Positions 1 through 6,729 of a DNA stretch of 11,849 nt are shown piece by piece. Numbering within the stretch: position 1 is the stretch's first letter; each line of letters begins with the position of its first letter. Source of the stretch: Lutibacter sp. (GTDB lineage Bacteria; Bacteroidota; Bacteroidia; Flavobacteriales; Flavobacteriaceae); contig NZ_JAKIUR010000070.1 in the NCBI RefSeq assembly GCF_021647475.1, positions 1 through 11,849 on the forward strand, in the 5' to 3' direction. Made by a program: the position numbers and the translations under genes. Under the pieces are notes generated by a model. The model was not told where the DNA came from and ran no database searches. It saw only the letters and a program-made list of their open reading frames with translations.

Positions 1-114
1 GCCTTGAACCTCCTGAAAAATGAACAAACTAAAAAACTGTCGGTTAAAAGCAAAAGACTCAAAGCGGCTTGGGATGAAGACTATTTATTAAGGATATTGA
101 AAATAAAAGTGTGA
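1..114 (+). CDS. C-terminal fragment of an IS transposase (probably ISAs1 family)
   Basis: An open frame runs from the first base to a TGA at 112-114, giving the last 37 residues of a protein that begins outside the window. The tail contains LLKNEQTKKLSVKSKRLKAA followed by WDEDYLLRIL. From memory this matches the extreme C-terminus of ISAs1-family (H-repeat-like) DDE transposases, where a basic KRLxAxWdxxYLL segment closes the protein. Base use is less AT-rich than in the neighbouring genes, which fits an acquired element. The stop lies only about 10 bases from a GCCCTG end at 119-124, the close spacing expected between a transposase stop and an IS terminal repeat. Whether the element is intact cannot be told, because the rest lies to the left. 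The family assignment rests on a short stretch and is moderate. Confidence 0.65.
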   Translation, partial: ALNLLKNEQTKKLSVKSKRLKAAWDEDYLLRILKIKV

Positions 115-124
115 GTTTGCCCTG
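112..124 (+). mobile_element. Probable right end of the insertion sequence
   Basis: Just after the transposase stop the sequence reads GTTTGCCCTG (115-124). Read inward from the edge this is CAGGGCAAAC, and ISAs1-family terminal repeats typically begin with CAGGG. I therefore place the IS boundary at about 124. The matching left terminal repeat is outside the window, so the boundary is inferred. This family usually makes target duplications of about 8-10 bp, which would here cover roughly 125-134 and include the ATG of the next gene. Confidence 0.5.
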
Positions 125-128
125 TAAA

Positions 129-1163
129 ATGACTCTAATTAAACAATTATTTCTGTTTTTTTTATTATTAGTATCATGTAAAAATGATAAAAAACCAGTA
201 ACTATTTTATCTAAAAATATAAATAGTGATTTTACCATAGCTTTTGGTTCTTGTAATAATCAAAACTTACCTAATTTATTATGGAAAGAAATTATAAAAA
301 ATAAACCTTCATTATTTATTTTTGAAGGAGATATAATTTATAGTGATACCGAAAACATGGAGTATCTTAAAAAAAATTATGATAAACAAAAAAACAACTC
401 TGATTATAAAAATTTCATTAATAAAGTACCTCTGTTAGAAACTTGGGACGATCATGAATATGGAGAAAATGATGGTGGAGCAGATTATCCTAAAAAAGAA
501 GCATCCCAACAACTTTATTTAGATTTTTACAATGTTCCTTCCAATGATGTTAGAAGAAAACGAAAAGGAGTATATTATTCAAAAACCTTTAAAATAGACA
601 CTACCAACATAAAAATTATTTTATTAGATACTCGCTATTTTAGATCTCCATTAACGCCTGATTCTACTTCAAAAAAAAGGTACAAGCCCAATAAATACGG
701 TCAAGGTACAATGTTAGGAAATTCACAATGGAAATGGTTACAAAATGAATTAGAAAATTCTAATGCTTCTTATACTATAATAGCAAGTAGTATTCAATTT
801 TTATCTGACAAACATGGGTTTGAATGTTGGGGAAATATGCCTCACGAATACGATAAGTTAATTCATTTACTTACGGTTACCAAAACTAAAAATGCGATTA
901 TACTTTCAGGAGATAGACATATAGCTGAACTATCAAAAAAAGAGTTTAAAAACTTAAATTATCCATTAATAGATTTTACTTCTAGTGGTTTAACACATTC
1001 TTATACTAATTTTAAAAGTGAATTAAATCCATACAGAATTGGCAAAGTTATTCCTTATAAAAACTTCGGATTATTAAAATTCGATTTTAAGAATAAAAAA
1101 GTAATTATGGAAACTAGAGGAGAAAACAATATACTTTATGCTACTTATACTCAAAAATATTAA
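129..1163 (+). CDS. PhoD-like (alkaline phosphatase D-type) metallophosphatase lipoprotein
   Basis: Predicted envelope lipoprotein of 344 residues in the PhoD-like metallophosphatase family, which hydrolyses phosphate mono- or diesters; the substrate here is unknown. The N-terminus is a lipoprotein signal peptide: K5, a hydrophobic core, and the lipobox LVSC with lipidated Cys17. Family motifs follow in order: FGSC at 39-42 (the Cys is a likely metal ligand, as in PhoD), EGDIIY at 66-71, WDDHEYGEND at 106-115, and SGDRH at 260-264. It is shorter than Bacillus PhoD and lacks its N-terminal domain. I chose the ATG at 129. A GTG at 111 is in frame but lies inside the upstream IS and would put six extra residues before the signal peptide. 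No promoter is evident, because the IS end lies 4 bases before the ATG, so expression may depend on the IS or be lost. Confidence 0.85.
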   Translation: MTLIKQLFLFFLLLVSCKNDKKPVTILSKNINSDFTIAFGSCNNQNLPNLLWKEIIKNKPSLFIFEGDIIYSDTENMEYLKKNYDKQKNNSDYKNFINKVPLLETWDDHEYGENDGGADYPKKEASQQLYLDFYNVPSNDVRRKRKGVYYSKTFKIDTTNIKIILLDTRYFRSPLTPDSTSKKRYKPNKYGQGTMLGNSQWKWLQNELENSNASYTIIASSIQFLSDKHGFECWGNMPHEYDKLIHLLTVTKTKNAIILSGDRHIAELSKKEFKNLNYPLIDFTSSGLTHSYTNFKSELNPYRIGKVIPYKNFGLLKFDFKNKKVIMETRGENNILYATYTQKY

Positions 1164-1190
1164 ATAATATTACTTTAACGTATAAAATAG

Positions 1191-1198
1191 TATATTTG
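1191..1198 (+). promoter_or_regulatory. Bacteroidetes-type -7 box of the ndk promoter
   Basis: TATATTTG matches the Bacteroidetes -7 consensus TAnnTTTG and is followed by CCCCG, 29 bases before the ndk ATG. A TTG-like -33 element at the usual spacing is not apparent. The box lies in the 64-base gap after the lipoprotein gene, so ndk is probably transcribed independently. Confidence 0.5.
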
Positions 1199-1227
1199 CC
1201 CCGATTTTATTAATTAGAACACTTACT

Positions 1228-1647
1228 ATGATTACAAATAGAACATTTACAATGCTTAAACCTGATGCTGTTGAAAAAGGTTATATAGGAGCGATTTTAG
1301 AAAAAATTAACGCAGCTGGCTTTAGAATTGTTACTATGAAAATGACTCAAATGACCGTGAATGATGCCGAAAATTTTTACGCAATACATAAAGAACGTCC
1401 ATTTTTTGGAGAATTAGTTGAATTTATGACTCGCGGACCAATTGTTGCCGCTATATTAGAAAAAGAAAATGCTGTAGAAGATTTTAGAGCTTTAATTGGC
1501 ACTACAAATCCGGCAGAAGCTGCTGAAGGAACTATTAGAAAACTGTATGCTTCATCTATGGGAGAAAATGCTGTACACGGTTCTGATAGCGATGAAAACG
1601 CTGCCATTGAAGGTGCTTTTCATTTTTCTGGTAGAGAATTATTTTAA
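1228..1647 (+). CDS. ndk: Nucleoside diphosphate kinase
   Basis: Cytosolic enzyme that moves the gamma-phosphate of ATP onto other (d)NDPs through a phosphohistidine, balancing nucleotide pools for DNA and RNA synthesis. The 139-residue length is normal for bacterial Ndk. The N-terminal TFTMLKPDAV carries the substrate-binding Lys11. ERPFF (56-60) and FRALIGTTNP (86-95) are family motifs, the latter with a conserved Arg. The active site NAVHGSDS (114-121) contains the catalytic His117 and is followed by the usual ENAAIEGAFHF. No residue known to be essential is missing. It stands alone between its own promoter-like box and a strong hairpin terminator, and points towards the convergent DUF721/recF pair. 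Confidence 0.98.
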   Translation: MITNRTFTMLKPDAVEKGYIGAILEKINAAGFRIVTMKMTQMTVNDAENFYAIHKERPFFGELVEFMTRGPIVAAILEKENAVEDFRALIGTTNPAEAAEGTIRKLYASSMGENAVHGSDSDENAAIEGAFHFSGRELF

Positions 1648-1653
1648 AGTACC

Positions 1654-1796
1654 TTAAAAGAATCTATCTAAAAAGCTTTGAAACCGTCATTCTGAACTCG
1701 TTTCAGAATCTTACATTGTTGATTACTAACGATTATGAGAACCTGAAACGAGTTCAGGTTGACGAAAATTACACTTTTTAGATAGATTCTTTTTAA
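1654..1796. terminator. Bidirectional hairpin terminator between ndk and the DUF721 gene
   Basis: A perfect 20-base inverted repeat, 1656-1675 against 1774-1793 (core GAATCTATCTAAAAAG), encloses a second palindromic element. The right arm ends in five Ts (1790-1794), giving a U-tract for ndk transcripts. The left arm gives four Us for leftward transcripts. It begins within ten bases of the ndk stop and runs into the DUF721 stop (TTA at 1793-1795), so it is well placed to end transcription from both sides. The loop is long for a classical intrinsic terminator, so folding may proceed from the inner repeat outward. Confidence 0.7.
1685..1764. repeat. Inner palindromic repeat with CGTCA...TGACG ends (REP-like)
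   Basis: Inside the outer stem, 1685-1706 is complementary to 1743-1764 over 22 positions with two mismatches. Each arm holds CTGAACTCGTTTCAG or its complement, which can itself fold as CTGAA/TTCAG. The whole can thus form a cruciform with two side hairpins. The ends are CGTCA and TGACG. Sequences of the form GTCATTCTGAACTnGTTTCA recur between genes in many Flavobacteriaceae genomes as far as I recall, so I take it for a dispersed intergenic repeat. Only one copy is visible here. Confidence 0.65.
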
Positions 1797-2089
1797 TTTA
1801 AAATTAGTTTAGAAATAAATTTTTCTCCTAATTCCTCATTCAACATTTTAATAATTTTTTCCTTTCCATAGCTTAATTCTTCACGTAAAACTGAAGAATT
1901 TAATTTTATATATAGCGTTTTACCATTTAAAGTTACACTTTGTGTATAAGAAACCACACCTTTACCCATAATGCTTCCCCATTTTTCTTCAACTAATAAC
2001 TGTTGCATTCCTTTAGTTAGTTTATTTTCTTTATAAACATCGGGTAATAAATCTTTTAATTTGAAAAATTCGTTTTGACGTTTTGCCAT
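1793..2089 (-). CDS. DUF721 (DciA-like) protein
   Basis: Small basic cytosolic protein of 98 residues. The layout, with an N-terminal helix beginning LKDLLPDVYKENKLTKGMQ, a WGSIMGKGVVSYT segment, an LYIKLNSSVLREEL strand-turn-helix and a C-terminal helix, is that of the DUF721 family (Pfam 'DciA'). In some Proteobacteria DciA loads the replicative helicase; whether this short Bacteroidetes form does the same is not shown. Its ATG overlaps the recF stop by one base (TAATG on the minus strand), so the two are translationally coupled and co-transcribed. RecF followed by DUF721 is a recurrent bacterial arrangement, which supports a role in DNA replication or repair. Family call confident, function tentative. 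Confidence 0.85.
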   Translation of the reverse strand: MAKRQNEFFKLKDLLPDVYKENKLTKGMQQLLVEEKWGSIMGKGVVSYTQSVTLNGKTLYIKLNSSVLREELSYGKEKIIKMLNEELGEKFISKLILN

Positions 2090-3168
2090 TATAATTCGAA
2101 TATTTTATAAGATTGGTTTGATTGTTTTACTATTTCTTCGGTTCTTTCTTTATGCGTATCGCTAATAAATAATTGTCCAAAGTCATCACTGTTTACTAAA
2201 TTAATAATTTTAGAAACTCTGTTTGCATCTAATTTATCAAAAATATCATCTAATAATAAAATAGGTTTTATTTTCGACTGTTTTTTAATAAAATCAAATT
2301 GTGCCAGTTTTAAAGCAATTAAATACGATTTTTGTTGTCCTTGTGAACCAAACTTTTTAACCGGATATCCATCTATTTCAAAACTTAAATCATCTTTATG
2401 AATACCAACACTAGTAAACTGAAGTATTCTATCTCGTTCAATGTTATTTGCTAACAATGTTAAAAAATCAGCATCGTCTAATTGGGTTTTATAAACTAAA
2501 TTAACAGATTCCCGACTATTAGAAATTGCTTGATAACGTTTTGTAAAAATAGGAATAAATTCTTTTAAAAATGCTTTTCGCTCCTCATAAATTATTGTCC
2601 CATAAGAGTTTAATTGATTATTATAAATATCTAAATTTACAGTATCAAAGGTTCTATTTAATGCAAAATATTTTAATAATGCATTACGCTGGGCGAGTAC
2701 TTTATTATATTTTATAACATTTTGCAAATAATTTTTATTGGATTGCGATATTACGTTATCAATAAATTTTCTTCTAATATCACTGCCATCAGTTATTAAA
2801 TTTCTATCTGCTGGTGAAATTATTACCAACGGCAAATAACCGATATGATCAGAAAATTTTTCATAAACTTTTCCATTTCGTTTTATACTTTTTTTATGTC
2901 CTCGTTTTAAACTACAGACAATAGTATCCTCCCTATCTTGCATTTGATAGGTTCCTTCTATAACAAAAAAATCTTTTAAATGGTTTATATTTTGAACAGC
3001 TACCGAATTAAAATAACTTTTTGCAAAAGATAAGTAATAAATAGCATCTAAAACATTAGTTTTTCCTACTCCATTATCTCCTACAAAACAATTTATTTTA
3101 TCCTCAAAATCAAAAGATTGCGTTTCAAAATTCTTGAAATTAATTAGGTTTATTCTCTTTAAATTCAT
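2089..3168 (-). CDS. recF: DNA replication/repair protein RecF
   Basis: SMC-like ABC ATPase that acts with RecO and RecR to load RecA at gapped DNA or stalled forks. At 359 residues it has normal length. The N-terminal LKRINLINFKNFE is the typical RecF opening. Walker A is GDNGVGKT at 30-37. The ABC signature is GSQGQQKS at 274-281, with Walker B ILLLDD at 303-308 followed by the D-loop IFDKLD, and a switch His in ISDTH at 335-339. All ATPase motifs are intact. Start is the ATG at 3168, with an AAAGG just upstream on the minus strand. A weak TAATTTTA box (3194-3187) may be its promoter. It is transcribed away from the TPR–ribH unit, with 113 bases between the start codons. Confidence 0.97.
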   Translation of the reverse strand: MNLKRINLINFKNFETQSFDFEDKINCFVGDNGVGKTNVLDAIYYLSFAKSYFNSVAVQNINHLKDFFVIEGTYQMQDREDTIVCSLKRGHKKSIKRNGKVYEKFSDHIGYLPLVIISPADRNLITDGSDIRRKFIDNVISQSNKNYLQNVIKYNKVLAQRNALLKYFALNRTFDTVNLDIYNNQLNSYGTIIYEERKAFLKEFIPIFTKRYQAISNSRESVNLVYKTQLDDADFLTLLANNIERDRILQFTSVGIHKDDLSFEIDGYPVKKFGSQGQQKSYLIALKLAQFDFIKKQSKIKPILLLDDIFDKLDANRVSKIINLVNSDDFGQLFISDTHKERTEEIVKQSNQSYKIFEL

Positions 3169-3251
3169 TTTATCCTTTTAGCCCGATAAAATTATTGAAA
3201 ATAAATGATAAATTAGCTTGAAATGAATTTTTACTTTTCAATTAAATATTC

Positions 3252-3259
3252 TATTTTTG
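3252..3259 (+). promoter_or_regulatory. -7 box for the TPR–ribH unit
   Basis: TATTTTTG fits the Bacteroidetes TAnnTTTG consensus and sits 22 bases before the ATG of the TPR gene, in the gap shared with divergent recF. The -33 region contains only a T-rich stretch (TTTTTAC) instead of a clear TTG, so this is a moderate call. Confidence 0.45.
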
Positions 3260-3281
3260 CACCTACAAATTTCACAAGTAA

Positions 3282-4046
3282 ATGGCAACATATAAAAAAA
3301 CAGGTAGTAAACTAAAAAAAGGAACTAATTCTGCAGGAAATAAATCCACAACTGCTGAAGTTTTTAACGCTTTAGATGAAACAGCTACTAAATCTGAAAA
3401 ATGGGTTAAAAAAAACGAGAAAATGCTATTTGTTTTATTAGCTCTTGTTGTTGTTGTTATTTTAGGAACTATAGGTTACCAAAAATATATTAAAGGACCA
3501 CAAGAAAAAGAAGCTACAGATGAACTAGCTTACCCAAAAGCATATTTTCAAAAAGCAATTACAAATAATGTTGCAGCCGACAGTTTATACACTTTAGGTT
3601 TAAATGGTGCAGATGGTAAATATGGTTTTATTGATATAGCTAAAGAATATAGCAGTACAAATGCTGGAAATTTAGCAGATTATTATGCCGGCATATCTTA
3701 CTATAAATTAAAAAAATACCAAAAAGCTATTGATTATTTAGAAAAATTTTCTTCAGATGATGAAATTTTAGGTCCAGTTGCAAAGGGCGTAATAGGAGAT
3801 ATTTTTTCAGATATTAATCAACCAGAAGATGCTTTAAATTATTATTTAAAAGCAGCCAATTTAAAAGATAATGAATTTTCTACTCCTTTATATTTATTTA
3901 AAGCAGGTAATACCGCTATGGATTTAAATAAATTTGATAAAGCATTAAAAGTATTTAAACGAATTAAAAAGGATTATCCTAATTCTAATGAGGCAAAAGA
4001 TATTGATTTTTATATAAGTAAAGCAACCTACGCATCTAAAAAATAA
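3282..4046 (+). CDS. Membrane-anchored tetratricopeptide-repeat protein
   Basis: Protein of 254 residues with a Lys-rich cytosolic N-terminus (1-47), one transmembrane helix at about 48-66 (MLFVLLALVVVVILGTIGYQ), and a helical C-terminal domain. Three TPR-like helix pairs are visible: 132-155 (LADYYAGISYYKLKKYQKAI), 166-190 (GPVAKGVIGDIFS... with PEDALNYYLKAA), and 203-236 (AGNTAMDLNKFDKALKVFKRIKKDYPN). The plan of a single N-terminal anchor followed by extracytoplasmic TPRs resembles YfgM of E. coli, which works with PpiD and the Sec translocon in envelope protein folding; I infer only a general scaffold or chaperone-like role. The gene is six bases upstream of ribH and probably co-transcribed with it. 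That link looks positional; nothing in the protein suggests a part in riboflavin synthesis. Confidence 0.88.
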   Translation: MATYKKTGSKLKKGTNSAGNKSTTAEVFNALDETATKSEKWVKKNEKMLFVLLALVVVVILGTIGYQKYIKGPQEKEATDELAYPKAYFQKAITNNVAADSLYTLGLNGADGKYGFIDIAKEYSSTNAGNLADYYAGISYYKLKKYQKAIDYLEKFSSDDEILGPVAKGVIGDIFSDINQPEDALNYYLKAANLKDNEFSTPLYLFKAGNTAMDLNKFDKALKVFKRIKKDYPNSNEAKDIDFYISKATYASKK

Positions 4047-4052
4047 GATGTA

Positions 4053-4526
4053 ATGGCAACCACAAACTTATCTGATTATAACAAAAATAACATCCCAAAT
4101 GCGAATAAATTTCGGTTTGGGATTGTTGTTTCTGAATGGAATCCTGATATCACTGAAAACTTATTTAAAGGAGCCAAAGAAACCTTAGAACATCACGGAG
4201 TACTTTCATCTAACATTACACGTGTAAATGTTCCTGGTAGTTTTGAACTTATTTATGGATGTAAAAAATTAGTTAAATCTAATCATTTTGATGCTCTTAT
4301 TGCTATTGGAAATGTTATTCAAGGTGAAACAAAACATTTCGATTTTGTTTGCAGTGGCGTTACTCAAGGTATAAAAGATTTAAATATTTTATTTGATACT
4401 CCAATTATTTTTTGTGTTTTAACTGATAATACCAAACAACAATCTATAGACCGCTCAGGAGGTAAACTTGGCAATAAAGGAGTTGAATGTGCTATAGCAG
4501 CTATTAAAATGGCAGCTTTAAGATAG
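4053..4526 (+). CDS. ribH: 6,7-dimethyl-8-ribityllumazine synthase
   Basis: Penultimate enzyme of riboflavin synthesis. It condenses 5-amino-6-ribitylamino-uracil with 3,4-dihydroxy-2-butanone 4-phosphate in the cytosol, usually as a pentamer or 60-mer capsid. The 157-residue length is typical. Motifs are in order: FGIVVSEWNPDIT with substrate-contacting Trp29-Asn30, VPGSFEL at 60-66, GNVIQGETKHFDFV (86-99) holding the likely catalytic His95, and VLTDNTKQQSIDRSGGK (122-138), the phosphate-binding region. No riboswitch-like leader is visible, and the start lies six bases behind the TPR gene. The other rib genes are not here, as is common in Bacteroidetes, where they are scattered. Confidence 0.97.
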   Translation: MATTNLSDYNKNNIPNANKFRFGIVVSEWNPDITENLFKGAKETLEHHGVLSSNITRVNVPGSFELIYGCKKLVKSNHFDALIAIGNVIQGETKHFDFVCSGVTQGIKDLNILFDTPIIFCVLTDNTKQQSIDRSGGKLGNKGVECAIAAIKMAALR

Positions 4527-4553
4527 ATTTAACAACCTACTTATTCACAAAAC

Positions 4554-4584
4554 TTGACCACAACTTAAGAATTAAGTAATTTTG
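4554..4584 (+). promoter_or_regulatory. Bacteroidetes-type promoter before the mutL operon
   Basis: TTG at 4554-4556 and TAATTTTG at 4577-4584 are separated by 20 bases, matching the Bacteroidetes TTG-N17-23-TAnnTTTG arrangement. The ATG of the 96-residue protein is 24 bases past the -7 box. It lies in the 82-base gap after ribH and is the best-formed promoter in the window. It would drive the run from the small gene through mutL, the rhomboids and the EEP gene. Confidence 0.6.
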
Positions 4585-4608
4585 ATTTTTATCAATTAAT
4601 AAAAAATT

Positions 4609-4899
4609 ATGTTTGGCAAATTATTTAGGCCACGTGCTCATTATGTTTTTGATTATAAACCTCGCTTTTACGATGAGCGGAAAGAACGCTTACGCCAATT
4701 AGAAAAAAAATATAGTAAATCTAATGCTTCTAATGAAGAAGTTAATCAGATTAAATTGACCAGAACTAATTTAAAAAACAATTGGGTAAGAAATAAAAAC
4801 ACCTCTTCAGATAGAGCTACTATTTTACGCATGGCTATTATTATCGCCATTTTAATTGGTATTGTTGCTTATATTTTTGATTTACATACATTGCTCTAA
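4609..4899 (+). CDS. Small single-pass membrane protein of unknown function
   Basis: Unrecognised function; 96 residues. The N-terminal 70 are strongly charged and basic (FRPRAHYVFDYKPRFYDERK, then a helical KERLRQLEKKYSK segment). One transmembrane helix lies near residues 72-90 (ILRMAIIIAILIGIVAYIFD), and only a few residues follow. With the basic face on the N side, the N-terminus should be cytosolic. I recall short proteins of this shape next to ribH and mutL in other Flavobacteriaceae being labelled 'riboflavin synthase subunit beta'. Nothing here resembles lumazine synthase, and that label would be an error carried over from the neighbour. Its stop overlaps the mutL start by one base (TAATG), implying translational coupling to mutL. 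The conserved position and clean reading frame argue that it is real. Confidence 0.75.
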   Translation: MFGKLFRPRAHYVFDYKPRFYDERKERLRQLEKKYSKSNASNEEVNQIKLTRTNLKNNWVRNKNTSSDRATILRMAIIIAILIGIVAYIFDLHTLL

Positions 4900-6716
4900 T
4901 GTCAGATATTATTCAACTACTCCCAGACCATGTAGCAAATCAAATAGCTGCAGGTGAAGTTGTTCAACGTCCGGCTTCCGTTGTTAAAGAATTACTTGAA
5001 AATGCAATTGATGCTAATGCTACTTCTATTAAATTAATTATTAAAGAAGCTGGTAAAATATTAATTCAAGTAATTGATAATGGATTTGGTATGAGTATTA
5101 CCGATGCACGGTTATGTTTTGAGCGTCATGCAACTTCTAAAATAAAAAAAGCCGAAGACTTATTTAATTTGCATACCAAAGGATTTAGAGGCGAAGCCTT
5201 AGCTTCAATTGCTGCCGTTGCTCAAGTTGATTTAAAAACGAATCAAACTGATAATCAGTCAGGTACACATATTAGAATAGAAGGCAATAAAGTTCTTTAT
5301 CAAGAAACAATAGCTTTTTCAAAAGGGACTTCCATTGCTGTTAAAAATCTGTTTTACAACATTCCTGCAAGACGAAATTTTTTAAAATCTAACAGTGTTG
5401 AAACCCGACATATTATTAATGAATTTCAAAGAGTTGCACTTGCTCACCCAGCAATTACTTTTTCTTTTTACCATAATGATAGTGAGGTTTATAATTTAAC
5501 TTCAGGAAATTTAAGACAACGAATTGTTGCTATTTTAGGAAAAAAAACCAATGAAAAATTGGTTCCTATAAATGAAAAAACTGAAGTAGTTGAAATTGAA
5601 GGCTTTGTAACTAAACCCGAATTTGCCAAAAAGAAAAGAGATGAACAATTCTTTTTTGTAAACAACCGATTTATAAAAAGTCCGTATCTAAATCATGCGG
5701 TTCAAAGTGCTTTTGAAAATTTAATAGCACCCGGATTGCAACCTACTTATTTTTTATACTTAAAAGTGCCTACTAATAGTATTGACATTAATATTCATCC
5801 TACAAAAACTGAAATAAAATTTGAAGATGAAAAAACTATTTATGCTATAATTAGAGCCACTATAAAACATAGTTTAGGTCAATATAATATCGCTCCTGTT
5901 ATTGATTTTAATAGAGATGCTTCTTTTGATACACCTTATACTTTTAAAAATAAAGCGAGTTCAACTCCAAAAATAGAAGTAAATCCAGATTTTAATCCTT
6001 TTAAAACCAATATTCAAAAAGATTATAAATTTCATTATAAAAAAGATAATCATACTCAATGGGAAAGTTTATATAATGATGCTATAAATAAAAATGAAAA
6101 TTCTGTTGAAAATTCTTTAGCAGATACTACCTTATTTAAAAATGAAAATTCTAGTAACCAAACTTTTCAAATTCATCATAAATATATAATTTGCAATATT
6201 AAATCGGGTATTGTTTATATTCATCAAAACTTAGCACACCAACGTATTTTATATGAAGAATTTCTAGAAAAAATTACTGTAGAAGGTGCATTAAGTCAAC
6301 AATTATTATTTCCTTTAGAAATTTCTTTTAGTAAATCTGAAATTAAATTAATTAAAGAAATAAAGGAAGATTTAGAAAATTGCGGGTTTTTATTTGATAA
6401 AATATTAGAAGATACCATTGTAGTTAAAGGAATTCCAACAAGTATTATTGAAAGCCAAATTAGTATTATTTTAGAGCAATTATTAGAAGATATAAAAAAT
6501 GATGTGCCAAATTCTAGTTTTAGTCAGTTAGATGTTATGGCAAAAAGTTTGGCGAAAAGTTTAGCCGTTAAAACTGGACAATATTTAACAACATTAGAAC
6601 AACAAGAATTAATAGATAAACTATTTTTATGCAAACAACCAGATGTTTCACCTTATGGTAAAAAAGCATTTGTTACCATAAAATTAGATGAAATTGATAA
6701 AAATTTTAATCTTTAG
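4899..6716 (+). CDS. mutL: DNA mismatch repair protein MutL
   Basis: Mismatch-repair mediator that couples mismatch-bound MutS to downstream strand removal. The 605 residues carry a GHKL ATPase domain: ELLENAIDA (31-39, catalytic Glu31 and Mg-binding Asn35), DNGFGM (60-65), RHATSKI (76-82), TKGFRGEALASI (93-104), and later the conserved FYNIPARRNFLKS. A transducer domain follows to about 330, then a variable linker to about 425 and a C-terminal dimerisation domain. That domain lacks the endonuclease signature: HQNLAHQ at 442-448 stands where nuclease-type MutL has DQHAxxE, and SPYGKK at 584-589 stands where it has CPHGRP. Translation is coupled to the upstream small membrane-protein gene by a one-base overlap. 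The rhomboid gene starts 13 bases downstream. Confidence 0.97.
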   Translation: MSDIIQLLPDHVANQIAAGEVVQRPASVVKELLENAIDANATSIKLIIKEAGKILIQVIDNGFGMSITDARLCFERHATSKIKKAEDLFNLHTKGFRGEALASIAAVAQVDLKTNQTDNQSGTHIRIEGNKVLYQETIAFSKGTSIAVKNLFYNIPARRNFLKSNSVETRHIINEFQRVALAHPAITFSFYHNDSEVYNLTSGNLRQRIVAILGKKTNEKLVPINEKTEVVEIEGFVTKPEFAKKKRDEQFFFVNNRFIKSPYLNHAVQSAFENLIAPGLQPTYFLYLKVPTNSIDINIHPTKTEIKFEDEKTIYAIIRATIKHSLGQYNIAPVIDFNRDASFDTPYTFKNKASSTPKIEVNPDFNPFKTNIQKDYKFHYKKDNHTQWESLYNDAINKNENSVENSLADTTLFKNENSSNQTFQIHHKYIICNIKSGIVYIHQNLAHQRILYEEFLEKITVEGALSQQLLFPLEISFSKSEIKLIKEIKEDLENCGFLFDKILEDTIVVKGIPTSIIESQISIILEQLLEDIKNDVPNSSFSQLDVMAKSLAKSLAVKTGQYLTTLEQQELIDKLFLCKQPDVSPYGKKAFVTIKLDEIDKNFNL

Positions 6717-6729
6717 TATATTTTAAAAT

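Noticed and set aside
111..128. GTG at 111 as start of the PhoD-like lipoprotein
   Set aside because: It overlaps the transposase stop and lies inside the apparent IS end. The ATG at 129 gives a proper lipoprotein signal peptide beginning MTLIKQ.
1377..1607. Open frame of 76 codons on the minus strand within ndk
   Set aside because: It is wholly antisense to a complete ndk and shows no recognisable domain. It is a shadow of codon bias in the real gene.
3169..3281. Regulatory RNA or riboswitch in the recF/TPR divergent gap
   Set aside because: The gap is AT-rich with no convincing stems or FMN-element motifs. It is accounted for by two promoters.
4053..4899. A two-subunit riboflavin synthase locus (ribH plus a 'beta subunit')
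   Set aside because: ribH is complete by itself. The following 96-residue protein has a transmembrane helix and no lumazine synthase motif.
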